From RFTU01 sp032122355 (GTDB lineage: Bacteria > Pseudomonadota > Gammaproteobacteria > Burkholderiales > Burkholderiaceae_C), in NCBI GenBank assembly GCA_032122355.1, contig JAUMCS010000050.1:1-14144 (forward strand): a DNA stretch of 14,144 nt, given 5' to 3'. The translations under genes were made by a program, and so were the position numbers. The notes beneath the pieces are model-generated. The model saw nothing but the letters and a program-made list of their open reading frames with translations. It was not told where the DNA came from and searched no databases. Positions 7,611 to 14,144 of this stretch are shown in pieces. Positions within the stretch are counted from its first letter, which is position 1. Every line of letters begins with the position of its first letter.

Positions 7611-9641
7611 TTAGGCGCGTAACTGCGCAGAGCCATACAGCGCTTGTTCGAGTTCGTGTATGGCATGCTGGTATTGATCCAGCCCACCGAAAGCGCGAAT
7701 GATCTCCATGGGCGTGCCAAAGCTGGTGAATGGGGCAATAGTGAGTATCTGGGTTTCCTCAATGGGGCCAACGCCTTCATCGGCGTATTTGTCCAGCAGC
7801 GCTTGCAGCACCCGCTGAGCCTGTTCGCCATAGCGGGTGAAGTAATCACGCTTCTTGACTTGCTCGGCGCGCTCTTTGCGGGTCAGCGGCGGTTGGTCCC
7901 AAGCCACATGGCAAACCAGATCGAAGGGATCGAATTCCTTCCCCGACTGGCGGCCAATTTCTTCGGCCAATGCCTCAAAAAATACACCTTCGTTGGCCAA
8001 CTCATTAATGATGACTTGCTTTTTCTCCGCATCGTTCCAGCGGCGCAAAAAATCATTGAGCGAGCTGAACTCCTTGGTCAGCGCCTTGCGTGTGTAGTCT
8101 TTCAGTGACTCCGTGATCAAGCGGCCAGCCGCATCGAAATACTGCACCCGCTCAGAAGCCACTTTCACTTCTACGTTGGCAACCACGTAGCGCCGAATGC
8201 GTCCACCCTCATCCTCGCCAAGCAAAGGTTCGGCTACGCCCGACCACGGTGATTCCTCTTCTGTTGGCAAGGCATATCGATTGACCAAATCCTCATCTGC
8301 ACCCTCATCAGGTGGCACCGGCGATTCATTGCCCTTGGGCTCATATACCTGCACGGGGTCGCCATCAAAATCGGGATCGGCGAAGAGTTCAGTGGCCTTC
8401 TTGAAATCGATAATGGTGAAGTAGTACTTGTCGTAATCCTCATTGATGCGCGTGCCGCGACCAATGATCTGCTTGAACTCGGTCATGGACTGTATACGCT
8501 GATCCAGAACGATGAGTTTGCAAGTTTGCGCATCCACACCCGTGGTCATCAGCTTAGATGTGGTGGCAATCACGGGGTACTTAGACTCCGGAAAGATGAA
8601 ATTGTCGAGCTCGTCCTTGCCCTCTTCGTTATCGCCGGTGATGCGCATCACGTACTTACTATTTTGCGCTGCGAGATCCGCATTTTCATTGACCAATGCC
8701 TGGCGCATACGCTCGGCGTGATCAATGTTGTCACAGAAAACAATGGTTTTATCGAAGCGATGGGTTTGCTTCAGAAAATCACTGATTTTTTTGGCCACCA
8801 TTTCGGTGCGCTTTTCTAGTACCAGGTTTTTGTCGAAATCCCGTTGGTTGTAAATTCGGTCTTCAATCTCATGACCATGCTTATCCAGCATGCCTTTGTC
8901 GGGGCGCCAGCCCGTAAGGTCTTTATCCAAATCGATGCGAACCACCTTGTAGGGAGCCAAAAACCCATCGTCAATACCTTGGCGCAGAGAGTAGGTGTAA
9001 ATGGGCTCGCCGAAGTAATCGATGTTCGAGACTTCTTTGGTTTCTTTCGGGGTGGCGGTCAAGCCGATCTGTGTGGCCGCTGAAAAGTATTCCAGAATTT
9101 CGCGCCAGGCTGAATCGGCTGCCGCACTGCCGCGATGACATTCGTCGATCACAATCAAATCAAAAAAATCAGGGCTGAACTGCTTGTAGATATTGCGTTC
9201 CTCTTCCGTGCCGGTCACGGCCTGATACAACGACAGATAAATTTCATACGACTTGTTGGCCTGCCGCTTCTGAATTTTGGTCATAGCCGAACCGAAAGGC
9301 TTGAAATCGTTGGTCATGGTTTGATCAACCAAGATATTACGATCGGCTAAGAACAAGATGCGTTTTTTGGCTTTGGATTTCCATAGCCTCCAGATAATCT
9401 GGAAAGCGGTATAAGTTTTACCGGTACCCGTGGCCATGACCAGCAACAACCGGTTTTGGCCGCGAGCAATGGCTTCTATGGTTTTGTTGATCGCCAGCAG
9501 TTGGTAATACCGAGGCGTTTTGTTGCTACCGTCGCTATGATAGTCGTACAAAACCACTTGGCTTTGTGCGGCGTTCAAACCCAGGTGTTCTGCCCACCAT
9601 TGCCAAAGCACATCCGGGCCTGGCAATTCATGCAAGGCCAA
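7611..9641 (-). CDS. hsdR: HsdR C-terminal fragment: type I restriction helicase/translocase, cut from its nuclease domain
   Basis: The remaining 676 residues of HsdR, in the same frame as the nuclease fragment and separated from it by one stop and two codons. The first possible start is TTG 9641, with no convincing ribosome site. Superfamily 2 helicase motifs are complete (numbering from 9641): Walker A ATGTGKT 70-76, DECH box 166-169, TATP 195-198, motif VI QIIGRGTRI 391-399. The C-terminal about 250 residues fit the EcoEI-type HsdR C-terminal domain that docks on the methylase. In an intact enzyme this part pumps DNA past the complex bound at the HsdS site until collision triggers cleavage. 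Without the nuclease domain it could at best translocate. Translation after the stop is doubtful, so restriction is probably off unless the stop is an assembly error or is read through. hsdM starts 21 nt downstream. Confidence 0.85.
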   Translation of the reverse strand: MALHELPGPDVLWQWWAEHLGLNAAQSQVVLYDYHSDGSNKTPRYYQLLAINKTIEAIARGQNRLLLVMATGTGKTYTAFQIIWRLWKSKAKKRILFLADRNILVDQTMTNDFKPFGSAMTKIQKRQANKSYEIYLSLYQAVTGTEEERNIYKQFSPDFFDLIVIDECHRGSAAADSAWREILEYFSAATQIGLTATPKETKEVSNIDYFGEPIYTYSLRQGIDDGFLAPYKVVRIDLDKDLTGWRPDKGMLDKHGHEIEDRIYNQRDFDKNLVLEKRTEMVAKKISDFLKQTHRFDKTIVFCDNIDHAERMRQALVNENADLAAQNSKYVMRITGDNEEGKDELDNFIFPESKYPVIATTSKLMTTGVDAQTCKLIVLDQRIQSMTEFKQIIGRGTRINEDYDKYYFTIIDFKKATELFADPDFDGDPVQVYEPKGNESPVPPDEGADEDLVNRYALPTEEESPWSGVAEPLLGEDEGGRIRRYVVANVEVKVASERVQYFDAAGRLITESLKDYTRKALTKEFSSLNDFLRRWNDAEKKQVIINELANEGVFFEALAEEIGRQSGKEFDPFDLVCHVAWDQPPLTRKERAEQVKKRDYFTRYGEQAQRVLQALLDKYADEGVGPIEETQILTIAPFTSFGTPMEIIRAFGGLDQYQHAIHELEQALYGSAQLRA

Positions 9642-9645
9642 TTCA

Positions 9646-9657
9646 CGTTATATAACG
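9646..9657. other. Perfect 12-bp palindrome holding the premature hsdR stop
   Basis: The plus strand reads CGTTATATAACG, which equals its own reverse complement. On the coding (minus) strand the in-frame TAA at 9650-9648 lies inside it. If the codon had been GAA, the plus-strand base at 9650 would be C and the palindrome would be imperfect, so the presumed mutation also perfects it. This may be chance, a template-directed correction between the two arms, or a small binding site. Confidence 0.6.
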
Positions 9658-10010
9658 CCATCTTTGGCAATCTTGTTATGAAACAAGAAGCCATTGCCAT
9701 TGCTGCTGAACACAAACGGCACTTGCAGCATTTCAGCATAGCCCAACCCTTGCTGCATGCCATCGCCCAGCGAGTGATTATTGTCTTTGGCCTCAATGAC
9801 TGCGATCGGCATGTTGGGCTTGTGAAACAAAACATAGTCGGCTCGCTTATTCTGGGCACGGGTATGCAGCTTGCCTCGGACGATGATGCGCCCCTTGGTG
9901 AGTGAGAATTCTTCACGCACTTGAGTGACCATATCCCAGCCCGCCTGCACAAGCGCAGGCGTGATGAATTTGGTGCAGATATCGCGCTCACTGAGCTGGC
10001 GTTTGTCCAT
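9648..10010 (-). CDS. hsdR: HsdR N-terminal fragment: type I restriction nuclease domain, ended by premature stop
   Basis: These 120 codons encode the endonuclease domain of a type I restriction subunit. The start is ATG 10010 (MDKRQLSERDIC). The open frame reaches a TTG at 10040, but the family normally begins as at 10010. The PD-(D/E)xK nuclease residues are Asp58 (RADYVLF) and Glu73-Ala-Lys75 (IEAK). They are followed by the QxxxY element, Gln87 to Tyr91 (QGLGY), typical of HsdR. The frame then meets TAA at 9648-9650, immediately before RELALHELPGPDVLW, which continues HsdR in the same frame. A full HsdR would be about 799 residues, the normal size. The stop is therefore a nonsense codon in one gene rather than a natural gene end. 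A GAA (Glu) to TAA change would explain it, since Glu-Arg-Glu is usual here. Alone, this fragment has no motor and could not act as a type I nuclease. Confidence 0.85.
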   Translation of the reverse strand: MDKRQLSERDICTKFITPALVQAGWDMVTQVREEFSLTKGRIIVRGKLHTRAQNKRADYVLFHKPNMPIAVIEAKDNNHSLGDGMQQGLGYAEMLQVPFVFSSNGNGFLFHNKIAKDGVI

Positions 10011-10036
10011 ATTTGTTTCGTGCGGGCACCACGGCT

Positions 10037-11278
10037 TCAACTCCGATAATCGGCATTGATACTCACATAATCATGGGATAAATCGCATGTCCAAATGGTT
10101 GCATGCGCCACACCACGGTGCAATTGCACACGCACCGTAATCTCTGATTGCTGCATCACACGCTGACCATCTTCTTCACGATACTGCGGATGACGGCCCC
10201 CTTGATGCGCCACATGCACATCATCTAAAAATAAATCAATTTTTGAAGCATCCAAATCTGCCACACCCGCATACCCCACCGCCGCCAAAATACGGCCCAA
10301 ATTGGGATCACTGGCAAAAAACGCCGTTTTCACCAAGGGGGAATGGGCAATGGCATAGGCCACTTGACGAGATTCAGCTACCGTGGTGCCACCTTCCACC
10401 TCCACACGAATGAATTTAGTCGCCCCTTCGCCATCGCGCACAATGGCCTGAGCCAATTGCTGCGCCAAACCAGTCAGAGCCTGCGCGAACGCTTGCGCCT
10501 CCGCAGAATGCGCATCGCTTATCAGCGCATTTCCCGCCTTGCCTGTGGCCATCACGATGAAAGAATCATTGGTTGAGGTATCCCCATCAATCGTGATGCA
10601 ATTAAAACTGACATCCGCCACTTGCGCCACCAGCGCATCCAATAACTCAGGCGCTATGGCCGCATCGGTGGCGATAAACCCCAGCATCGTCGCCATATTG
10701 GGCTTGATCATGCCAGCCCCTTTGCTGATTCCGGTCAGGGTAATGGTTTTACCGCCCAACACGATTTGCTGACTCGCTGCCTTCGGTAAAGTATCGGTTG
10801 TCATAATACCTTGTGCGGCCTTGAACCAATGATCCTCATGCAAATCCGAAAGCGCAGCCGGCAAGCCCTTTTCTAGGCGCTCAATCGGTAAAGGCTCCAT
10901 AATCACACCGGTAGAAAATGGCAAAATTTGTTCGGGTGCCAAGTTCAAATGCTGCGCCAAAGCAATACAAGTTTGGCGCGCTTTGATCATGCCATCTTCA
11001 CCTGTACCCGCATTGGCATTACCCGTATTAATCACCAAAGCACGAATGCCTTGCCCACCGGGCGCATTTGCAGCCAAATGCTTCCGACTCAACTGCACCG
11101 GCGCAGCACAAAAGCGGTTTTGTGTGAATACACCGGCCACGGAGGTACCGGCTTCCAGCAACATCACGGTTAAATCTAGCCGATTGGGTTTTTTGATACC
11201 CGCAGCGGCTACACCGATACGCACCCCCGCCACAGGTGTGAGTTCAGCAGGGTTGGGGGCAGATAAATGAACAGGCAT
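10037..11278 (-). CDS. argJ: Bifunctional glutamate N-acetyltransferase / amino-acid N-acetyltransferase ArgJ
   Basis: ArgJ transfers acetyl groups from N-acetylornithine to glutamate (and, in bifunctional forms, from acetyl-CoA) in cytoplasmic arginine biosynthesis. The protein is 413 residues from the ATG at 11278. A TTG four codons upstream is possible but lacks a better ribosome site. The self-cleavage motif is clear: KGAGMIKPNMATMLGFIATDA, with the Ala-Thr cleavage site at Thr197 (ATG numbering). The Thr becomes the nucleophile of the beta chain after autoproteolysis. Other signatures are VINTGNANAGTG near the N-terminus, TIDGDTSTND, and the C-terminal TCDLSHDYVSINADYRS, close to the family consensus. 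One small difference is DPNLGRILAAVG where DPNWGR is common. The gene is intact. Its stop lies only 26 nt before the hsdR ATG, so the restriction locus has no visible intergenic region of its own. Confidence 0.96.
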   Translation of the reverse strand: MPVHLSAPNPAELTPVAGVRIGVAAAGIKKPNRLDLTVMLLEAGTSVAGVFTQNRFCAAPVQLSRKHLAANAPGGQGIRALVINTGNANAGTGEDGMIKARQTCIALAQHLNLAPEQILPFSTGVIMEPLPIERLEKGLPAALSDLHEDHWFKAAQGIMTTDTLPKAASQQIVLGGKTITLTGISKGAGMIKPNMATMLGFIATDAAIAPELLDALVAQVADVSFNCITIDGDTSTNDSFIVMATGKAGNALISDAHSAEAQAFAQALTGLAQQLAQAIVRDGEGATKFIRVEVEGGTTVAESRQVAYAIAHSPLVKTAFFASDPNLGRILAAVGYAGVADLDASKIDLFLDDVHVAHQGGRHPQYREEDGQRVMQQSEITVRVQLHRGVAHATIWTCDLSHDYVSINADYRS

Positions 11279-11306
11279 ATCAATTCTCAATAGTTCAATA
11301 AGGGGG

Positions 11307-12113
11307 TTAAGTGGATGAGTTAGAGCGATGTTGATTGAATTGGGGTTTGCGTTTGTTCACAAACGCATCCATGCCCTCACGCTGATCGGCCGTACCAAAC
11401 AGCGCGTGAAACAAGCGGCGCTCTAGCCGCAGGCCTTCCGATAGCGGGGTTTCAAAGCTGGCCTGAACGGCCTCTTTAGTGGCCATGGCGGCCAATCGGC
11501 CCCAACTGCATATTTTATCGGCTGCTGCCAACGCCTCTGCCCATACTTGATCAGATGGCAGCACCCTTGAAACCAAGCCACTGCGCTCGGCCTCGTGGGC
11601 ATCTATCCAACGATTAGTGAGCAGCATATCCATGGCCTTGGCTTTGCCCACCGCACGGGGCAAACGCTGGGTGGCACCAGCACCCGCAAGCACCCCAATG
11701 GTGATTTCTGGCTGACCAAACTTCGCCGTTTCCGCCGCAAAAATCATATCGCACATCATGGCTAATTCACAGCCCCCACCCAAGGCCAGCCCCTGAACCA
11801 CGGCAATCACCGGTTTACGCACCTGCCGCAAGGCTTCCCAATTGCGAGTAATAAAGCCCGATGCGTAGACATCCGCAAAATCAAAATCCTTCATGGCGGC
11901 AATATCTGCCCCAGCCGCGAATACCTTGTCTCCACCGGTCAAAATCATGCAGCCTATGTTGTCGTCTTGATCCCATTGCAGCAAAACCTGCCCCAACTCT
12001 GTCATCAAATCATCATTTAAGGCATTCAAAACTTGAGGCCGATTCAGTGTAACCACCCCCACTTTTAAACGCCCTGCTCCATGAATCTCGGTTAAAACCA
12101 GTGCTTCGCTCAT
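11307..12113 (-). CDS. Enoyl-CoA hydratase/isomerase (crotonase family)
   Basis: A 268-residue crotonase-fold protein, the usual length for a short-chain enoyl-CoA hydratase, which adds water to 2-trans-enoyl-CoA in fatty-acid and related acyl-CoA degradation in the cytoplasm. Oxyanion-hole segments are visible at residues 65-74 (FAAGADIAAM) and 108-114 (GLALGGG). The two catalytic glutamates are present, Glu116 in GGGCELA and Glu136 in GQPEITIG. They are 20 residues apart, as in rat mitochondrial hydratase (Glu144/Glu164), so a hydratase is favoured over an isomerase. The segment VLAGAGATQRLPRAVGKAKAMD matches the family closely. The ATG at 12113 has a strong AAGGAGT site. The substrate chain length cannot be told. 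The gene is followed after 28 nt by argJ, an unrelated pathway, which is common in compact genomes. Confidence 0.92.
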   Translation of the reverse strand: MSEALVLTEIHGAGRLKVGVVTLNRPQVLNALNDDLMTELGQVLLQWDQDDNIGCMILTGGDKVFAAGADIAAMKDFDFADVYASGFITRNWEALRQVRKPVIAVVQGLALGGGCELAMMCDMIFAAETAKFGQPEITIGVLAGAGATQRLPRAVGKAKAMDMLLTNRWIDAHEAERSGLVSRVLPSDQVWAEALAAADKICSWGRLAAMATKEAVQASFETPLSEGLRLERRLFHALFGTADQREGMDAFVNKRKPQFNQHRSNSST

Positions 12114-12119
12114 ACCAAA

Positions 12120-13289
12120 TTACTCCTTGATGAATTGAGATTGCGTGGCGGTTAAATCCGATGCTTTGGGTTCGTGGTGAGCATGCAATTTAACCGCCCC
12201 CAGCAATTGCGGCAGGCCCTCAATCATCATATCAGCCTGGGGCCCCTGAGCATCTTGAACCCGCATACGCACAGGCAAAAAACGCAAACTCGGGGCAAAC
12301 CAAAGCTCCACCTGTAAATTACCCGACATGGGCTCCACCTCGCGCTGCGGCTTCGCGTGTATGGCGGCCACTTCCCCCAAAGGCGTTTGCACCATTACCG
12401 TTTCACCCATTTGATAGGTCCAAATGTCTGATCTTTTAAAGGAAGCCAAGGGAAAACTCAAGCGATTGCCCTGCTCTAAGCGATTGGGCTGCGTCGCAAA
12501 TAACCAAGCCAATTGCACGAACTGACTGGCCGGATCTTGCACCCCCACCGTAGGCGTGCGCCGTGTGCCATCAGGCAGTAACACGGCGATGGATTGAGGC
12601 GCCTCAGGTGACGGCTCGAAGCGCAATTGCTGTTTCTTACGCTGAAACAACAAGCGCCGATTCTCGGCAAAACGCTCGGGTATCAAACCCGTCATACTCA
12701 AACGCCCCTCGCTCATCAAATGGTGGGATAGCAACGCCCCCACTTGCACATCCAATTCCACCCGATATCGATCGGCATCGCGCAACCACACAATATAGGC
12801 CTGACCCGTAAAATGCCCTTTGTAATTACCTTCCAGCTTATATTGAATGCGAAAAGAGGGCGGCCATACATCTTCGGCGCTAACGGGCAAGGGCTTTTCC
12901 ACATCAGCTGATGGACCCTGTAGCGTAGCCGTTTTGGCAGCCATCTTGGCAAGCTCAGAGGCCACGGGCATTTCAGTGCTCTGTTCATGGTGGCTATCCG
13001 AAGCCAAAGCAGGCTCAGATGCCAAGGCCAAAGGGGGATCAGGCAAAGACAATGCAGGTGCCTGTGGAGCCGATACGGCCGCTGTCGGTAAAGAACGGGT
13101 GGCCGGCATGGATGGCGCGGCAGGCTTTAACAGCTCTACCACACGCACCTCGGCCGGCGCGATGGCATCAGGCGGAGTATGCCGCCATTGCTCTAGGTTA
13201 TCGCTGAGCTCTAGGCCCATCCAGGCATGCAAAACCAGCACCAAGCCCAACCATAAAAGCCAAGCCGTATAGCGACGCCACTTTTGCAT
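12120..13289 (-). CDS. DUF3108 domain protein, N-terminally membrane-anchored
   Basis: A 389-residue protein of unknown function. Residues about 8-27 (YTAWLLWLGLVLVLHAWMGL) follow a short basic start (MQKWRR) and look like an uncleaved signal anchor, placing the rest in the periplasm. Residues 38-140 are a Pro/Ala/Ser-rich linker of the TonB type. From about 141 to 375 comes the DUF3108 domain, rich in beta-strand-like segments (IQYKLEGNYKGHFTGQAYIVW, then YRVELDVQVGALLSH). DUF3108 proteins of this layout are common in Burkholderiales, and their role is not established. The ATG at 13289 has AGGGA about 10 nt upstream. The stop at 12120-12122 lies within the ribosome-binding site of the next gene, which suggests translational coupling. 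Nothing looks broken. Confidence 0.82.
   Translation of the reverse strand: MQKWRRYTAWLLWLGLVLVLHAWMGLELSDNLEQWRHTPPDAIAPAEVRVVELLKPAAPSMPATRSLPTAAVSAPQAPALSLPDPPLALASEPALASDSHHEQSTEMPVASELAKMAAKTATLQGPSADVEKPLPVSAEDVWPPSFRIQYKLEGNYKGHFTGQAYIVWLRDADRYRVELDVQVGALLSHHLMSEGRLSMTGLIPERFAENRRLLFQRKKQQLRFEPSPEAPQSIAVLLPDGTRRTPTVGVQDPASQFVQLAWLFATQPNRLEQGNRLSFPLASFKRSDIWTYQMGETVMVQTPLGEVAAIHAKPQREVEPMSGNLQVELWFAPSLRFLPVRMRVQDAQGPQADMMIEGLPQLLGAVKLHAHHEPKASDLTATQSQFIKE
12122..12128 (-). promoter_or_regulatory. Strong Shine-Dalgarno of the enoyl-CoA hydratase gene
   Basis: On the minus strand this reads AAGGAGT, 8 nt before the ATG at 12113. It is the best ribosome-binding site in the window. It lies across the last codons and stop of the DUF3108 gene, so ribosomes ending there could re-initiate. 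It fixes the hydratase start. Confidence 0.75.
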
Positions 13290-13295
13290 AAAAGC

Positions 13296-14144
13296 TTATC
13301 CCTGATGCTCGCTGTCCGCACCCCACCAACGCTGGCGCAGCTCTTGCGCCTGCTTGGCCTCATCCATCGCATCGGCCGCTATGGGTTCTACGGCGCAATT
13401 CACACTAGAAATCAACTGCGTAGCGTGAGCTTGCTCAGGCGCCACCAGAAACAAAAGCCGCTGCCCGCGTGCCACACAAAACTCTACCGGCGCCAGGGGG
13501 CTTATCACCGAAGCCGCATCCTCTAAGCGGCGAATGCGCCAGCCATTCACTGCGATGATCTCATCGCCCGCACACAAACCCGTGCGCTGCGCCCCACTAT
13601 CACGCAACACCGAACGGATCACACAGCCCGTGACAGGCCCCTCTGTTAAACGCAACCCCCACTGATGTGCAAGCCCCTGGCTTTCAAAGCGAGATTGAAT
13701 ACCCATCGCCTGAAGCAATGTCTCAATCGGCAAATCATCCGTACCATGCACCCAACTGTGCCACCAATCCGCCGGTTGATGAGGCATCATTTTTTGAATA
13801 TGCGCCTGAATCAATGCTTCTGTGACGGGCCAGCCTTGATGAACCGCTTGAGTGCCATATCGACTGGCACAGTCCTGCCACAAACTGCGCATCACATCAT
13901 CTAACGAGCCCACCCCATCGCGGCGCAGCGTTAAATCCAGGCACAGCGCCACCATAGCGCCTTTGCTATAGTAACTCACAGTGATATTGGGCGTATTCTC
14001 ATCCACACGGTAATACTTACCCCAAGCATCAAAACTGGCTTGTGCGACACTTTGTGCATAACGGCCGGGCATATTCAACATACCCAACCAATTTTTGGCC
14101 AACAACTTCAAATATCGAGCGCCATCAATCAAGCCGGCACGCAA
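13296..14144 (-). CDS. M61-family peptidase with PDZ domain, C-terminal part (5' end outside window)
   Basis: This is the C-terminal 282 residues of a peptidase of the M61 (glycyl aminopeptidase-like) family. The first visible codon is TTG (Leu) at the window edge, so the gene starts further right, and the HEXXH zinc-binding part is not in view. Visible residues 58-74 (YYSKGAMVALCLDLTLR) are a typical conserved stretch of the M61 C-terminal catalytic domain. Residues about 160-235 form a PDZ domain, including AGDEIIAVNGWRI. The tail is charged (RQRWWGADSEHQG). Known members are metallo-aminopeptidases, often secreted or periplasmic, but location cannot be judged without the N-terminus. The stop lies 6 nt before the DUF3108 gene, whose Shine-Dalgarno (AGGGA) lies in the last codons here, so the two are probably co-transcribed. 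Family assignment is from recognised sequence style. Confidence 0.85.
   Translation of the reverse strand: MRAGLIDGARYLKLLAKNWLGMLNMPGRYAQSVAQASFDAWGKYYRVDENTPNITVSYYSKGAMVALCLDLTLRRDGVGSLDDVMRSLWQDCASRYGTQAVHQGWPVTEALIQAHIQKMMPHQPADWWHSWVHGTDDLPIETLLQAMGIQSRFESQGLAHQWGLRLTEGPVTGCVIRSVLRDSGAQRTGLCAGDEIIAVNGWRIRRLEDAASVISPLAPVEFCVARGQRLLFLVAPEQAHATQLISSVNCAVEPIAADAMDEAKQAQELRQRWWGADSEHQG

Noticed and set aside
9639..9641. TTG 9641 as a natural start of an independent helicase gene
   Set aside because: There is no Shine-Dalgarno, the frame and homology run on directly from the nuclease fragment, and the combined length is that of a normal HsdR.
11279..11306. Terminator or promoter between the hydratase gene and argJ
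   Set aside because: The 28-nt spacer shows no hairpin followed by a T run and no convincing -35/-10 pair.

Overview
The window is about 14 kb of a draft bacterial assembly with two 10-base N placeholders, at 1013-1022 and 4789-4798. Every gene I can support lies on the minus strand, so transcription runs from the right end (14144) to the left end (1). The right third looks like proteobacterial chromosome. The M61 PDZ-peptidase, the membrane-anchored DUF3108 protein and the crotonase next to ArgJ fit a beta-proteobacterium, perhaps Burkholderiales. That placement is inferred from gene style and neighbourhood, not from a marker gene.

Region 1 (14144-10037), ordinary chromosome: the C-terminal part of an M61 peptidase, a DUF3108 protein, an enoyl-CoA hydratase with an excellent Shine-Dalgarno, and argJ of arginine biosynthesis. 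Spacing is tight (6, 6 and 28 nt), so read-through along the group is likely.

Region 2 (10010-3431), a type I restriction-modification locus placed directly behind argJ: hsdR, hsdM, a DUF1016 PDDEXK nuclease gene, hsdS. hsdR carries an in-frame TAA that cuts the nuclease domain (120 codons) from the helicase part (676 codons). The stop sits in a perfect 12-bp palindrome and looks like a Glu-to-stop change. hsdM, the DUF1016 gene and hsdS overlap by 4 and 8 nt. hsdS has two target-recognition halves and is one gene, not two. The N run falls at the internal repeat between its halves and hides an estimated 54-57 nt.

Region 3 (3421-1), two further genes of the same transcription unit: an ATPase with ABC-type motifs fused to a TOPRIM-like (OLD-type) nuclease domain, and, overlapping it by 4 nt, an AlbA_2/GHKL-type ATP-binding protein that runs off the left end. 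The latter contains an N gap beside about 78 bp that do not encode the protein and carry in-frame stops, so it may be disrupted by an insertion or a scaffolding error. Its 3' part has a 12-bp in-frame tandem repeat encoding PQVT, with six G6 tracts on the opposite strand.

Together, regions 2 and 3 read as one composite anti-phage operon: DNA modification and restriction, an accessory PDDEXK nuclease, an OLD-like ATPase-nuclease and an AlbA_2 protein. With hsdR interrupted, classical restriction is probably off as sequenced. Methylation by HsdM2S could remain active, and the other nucleases may form the working effector part.
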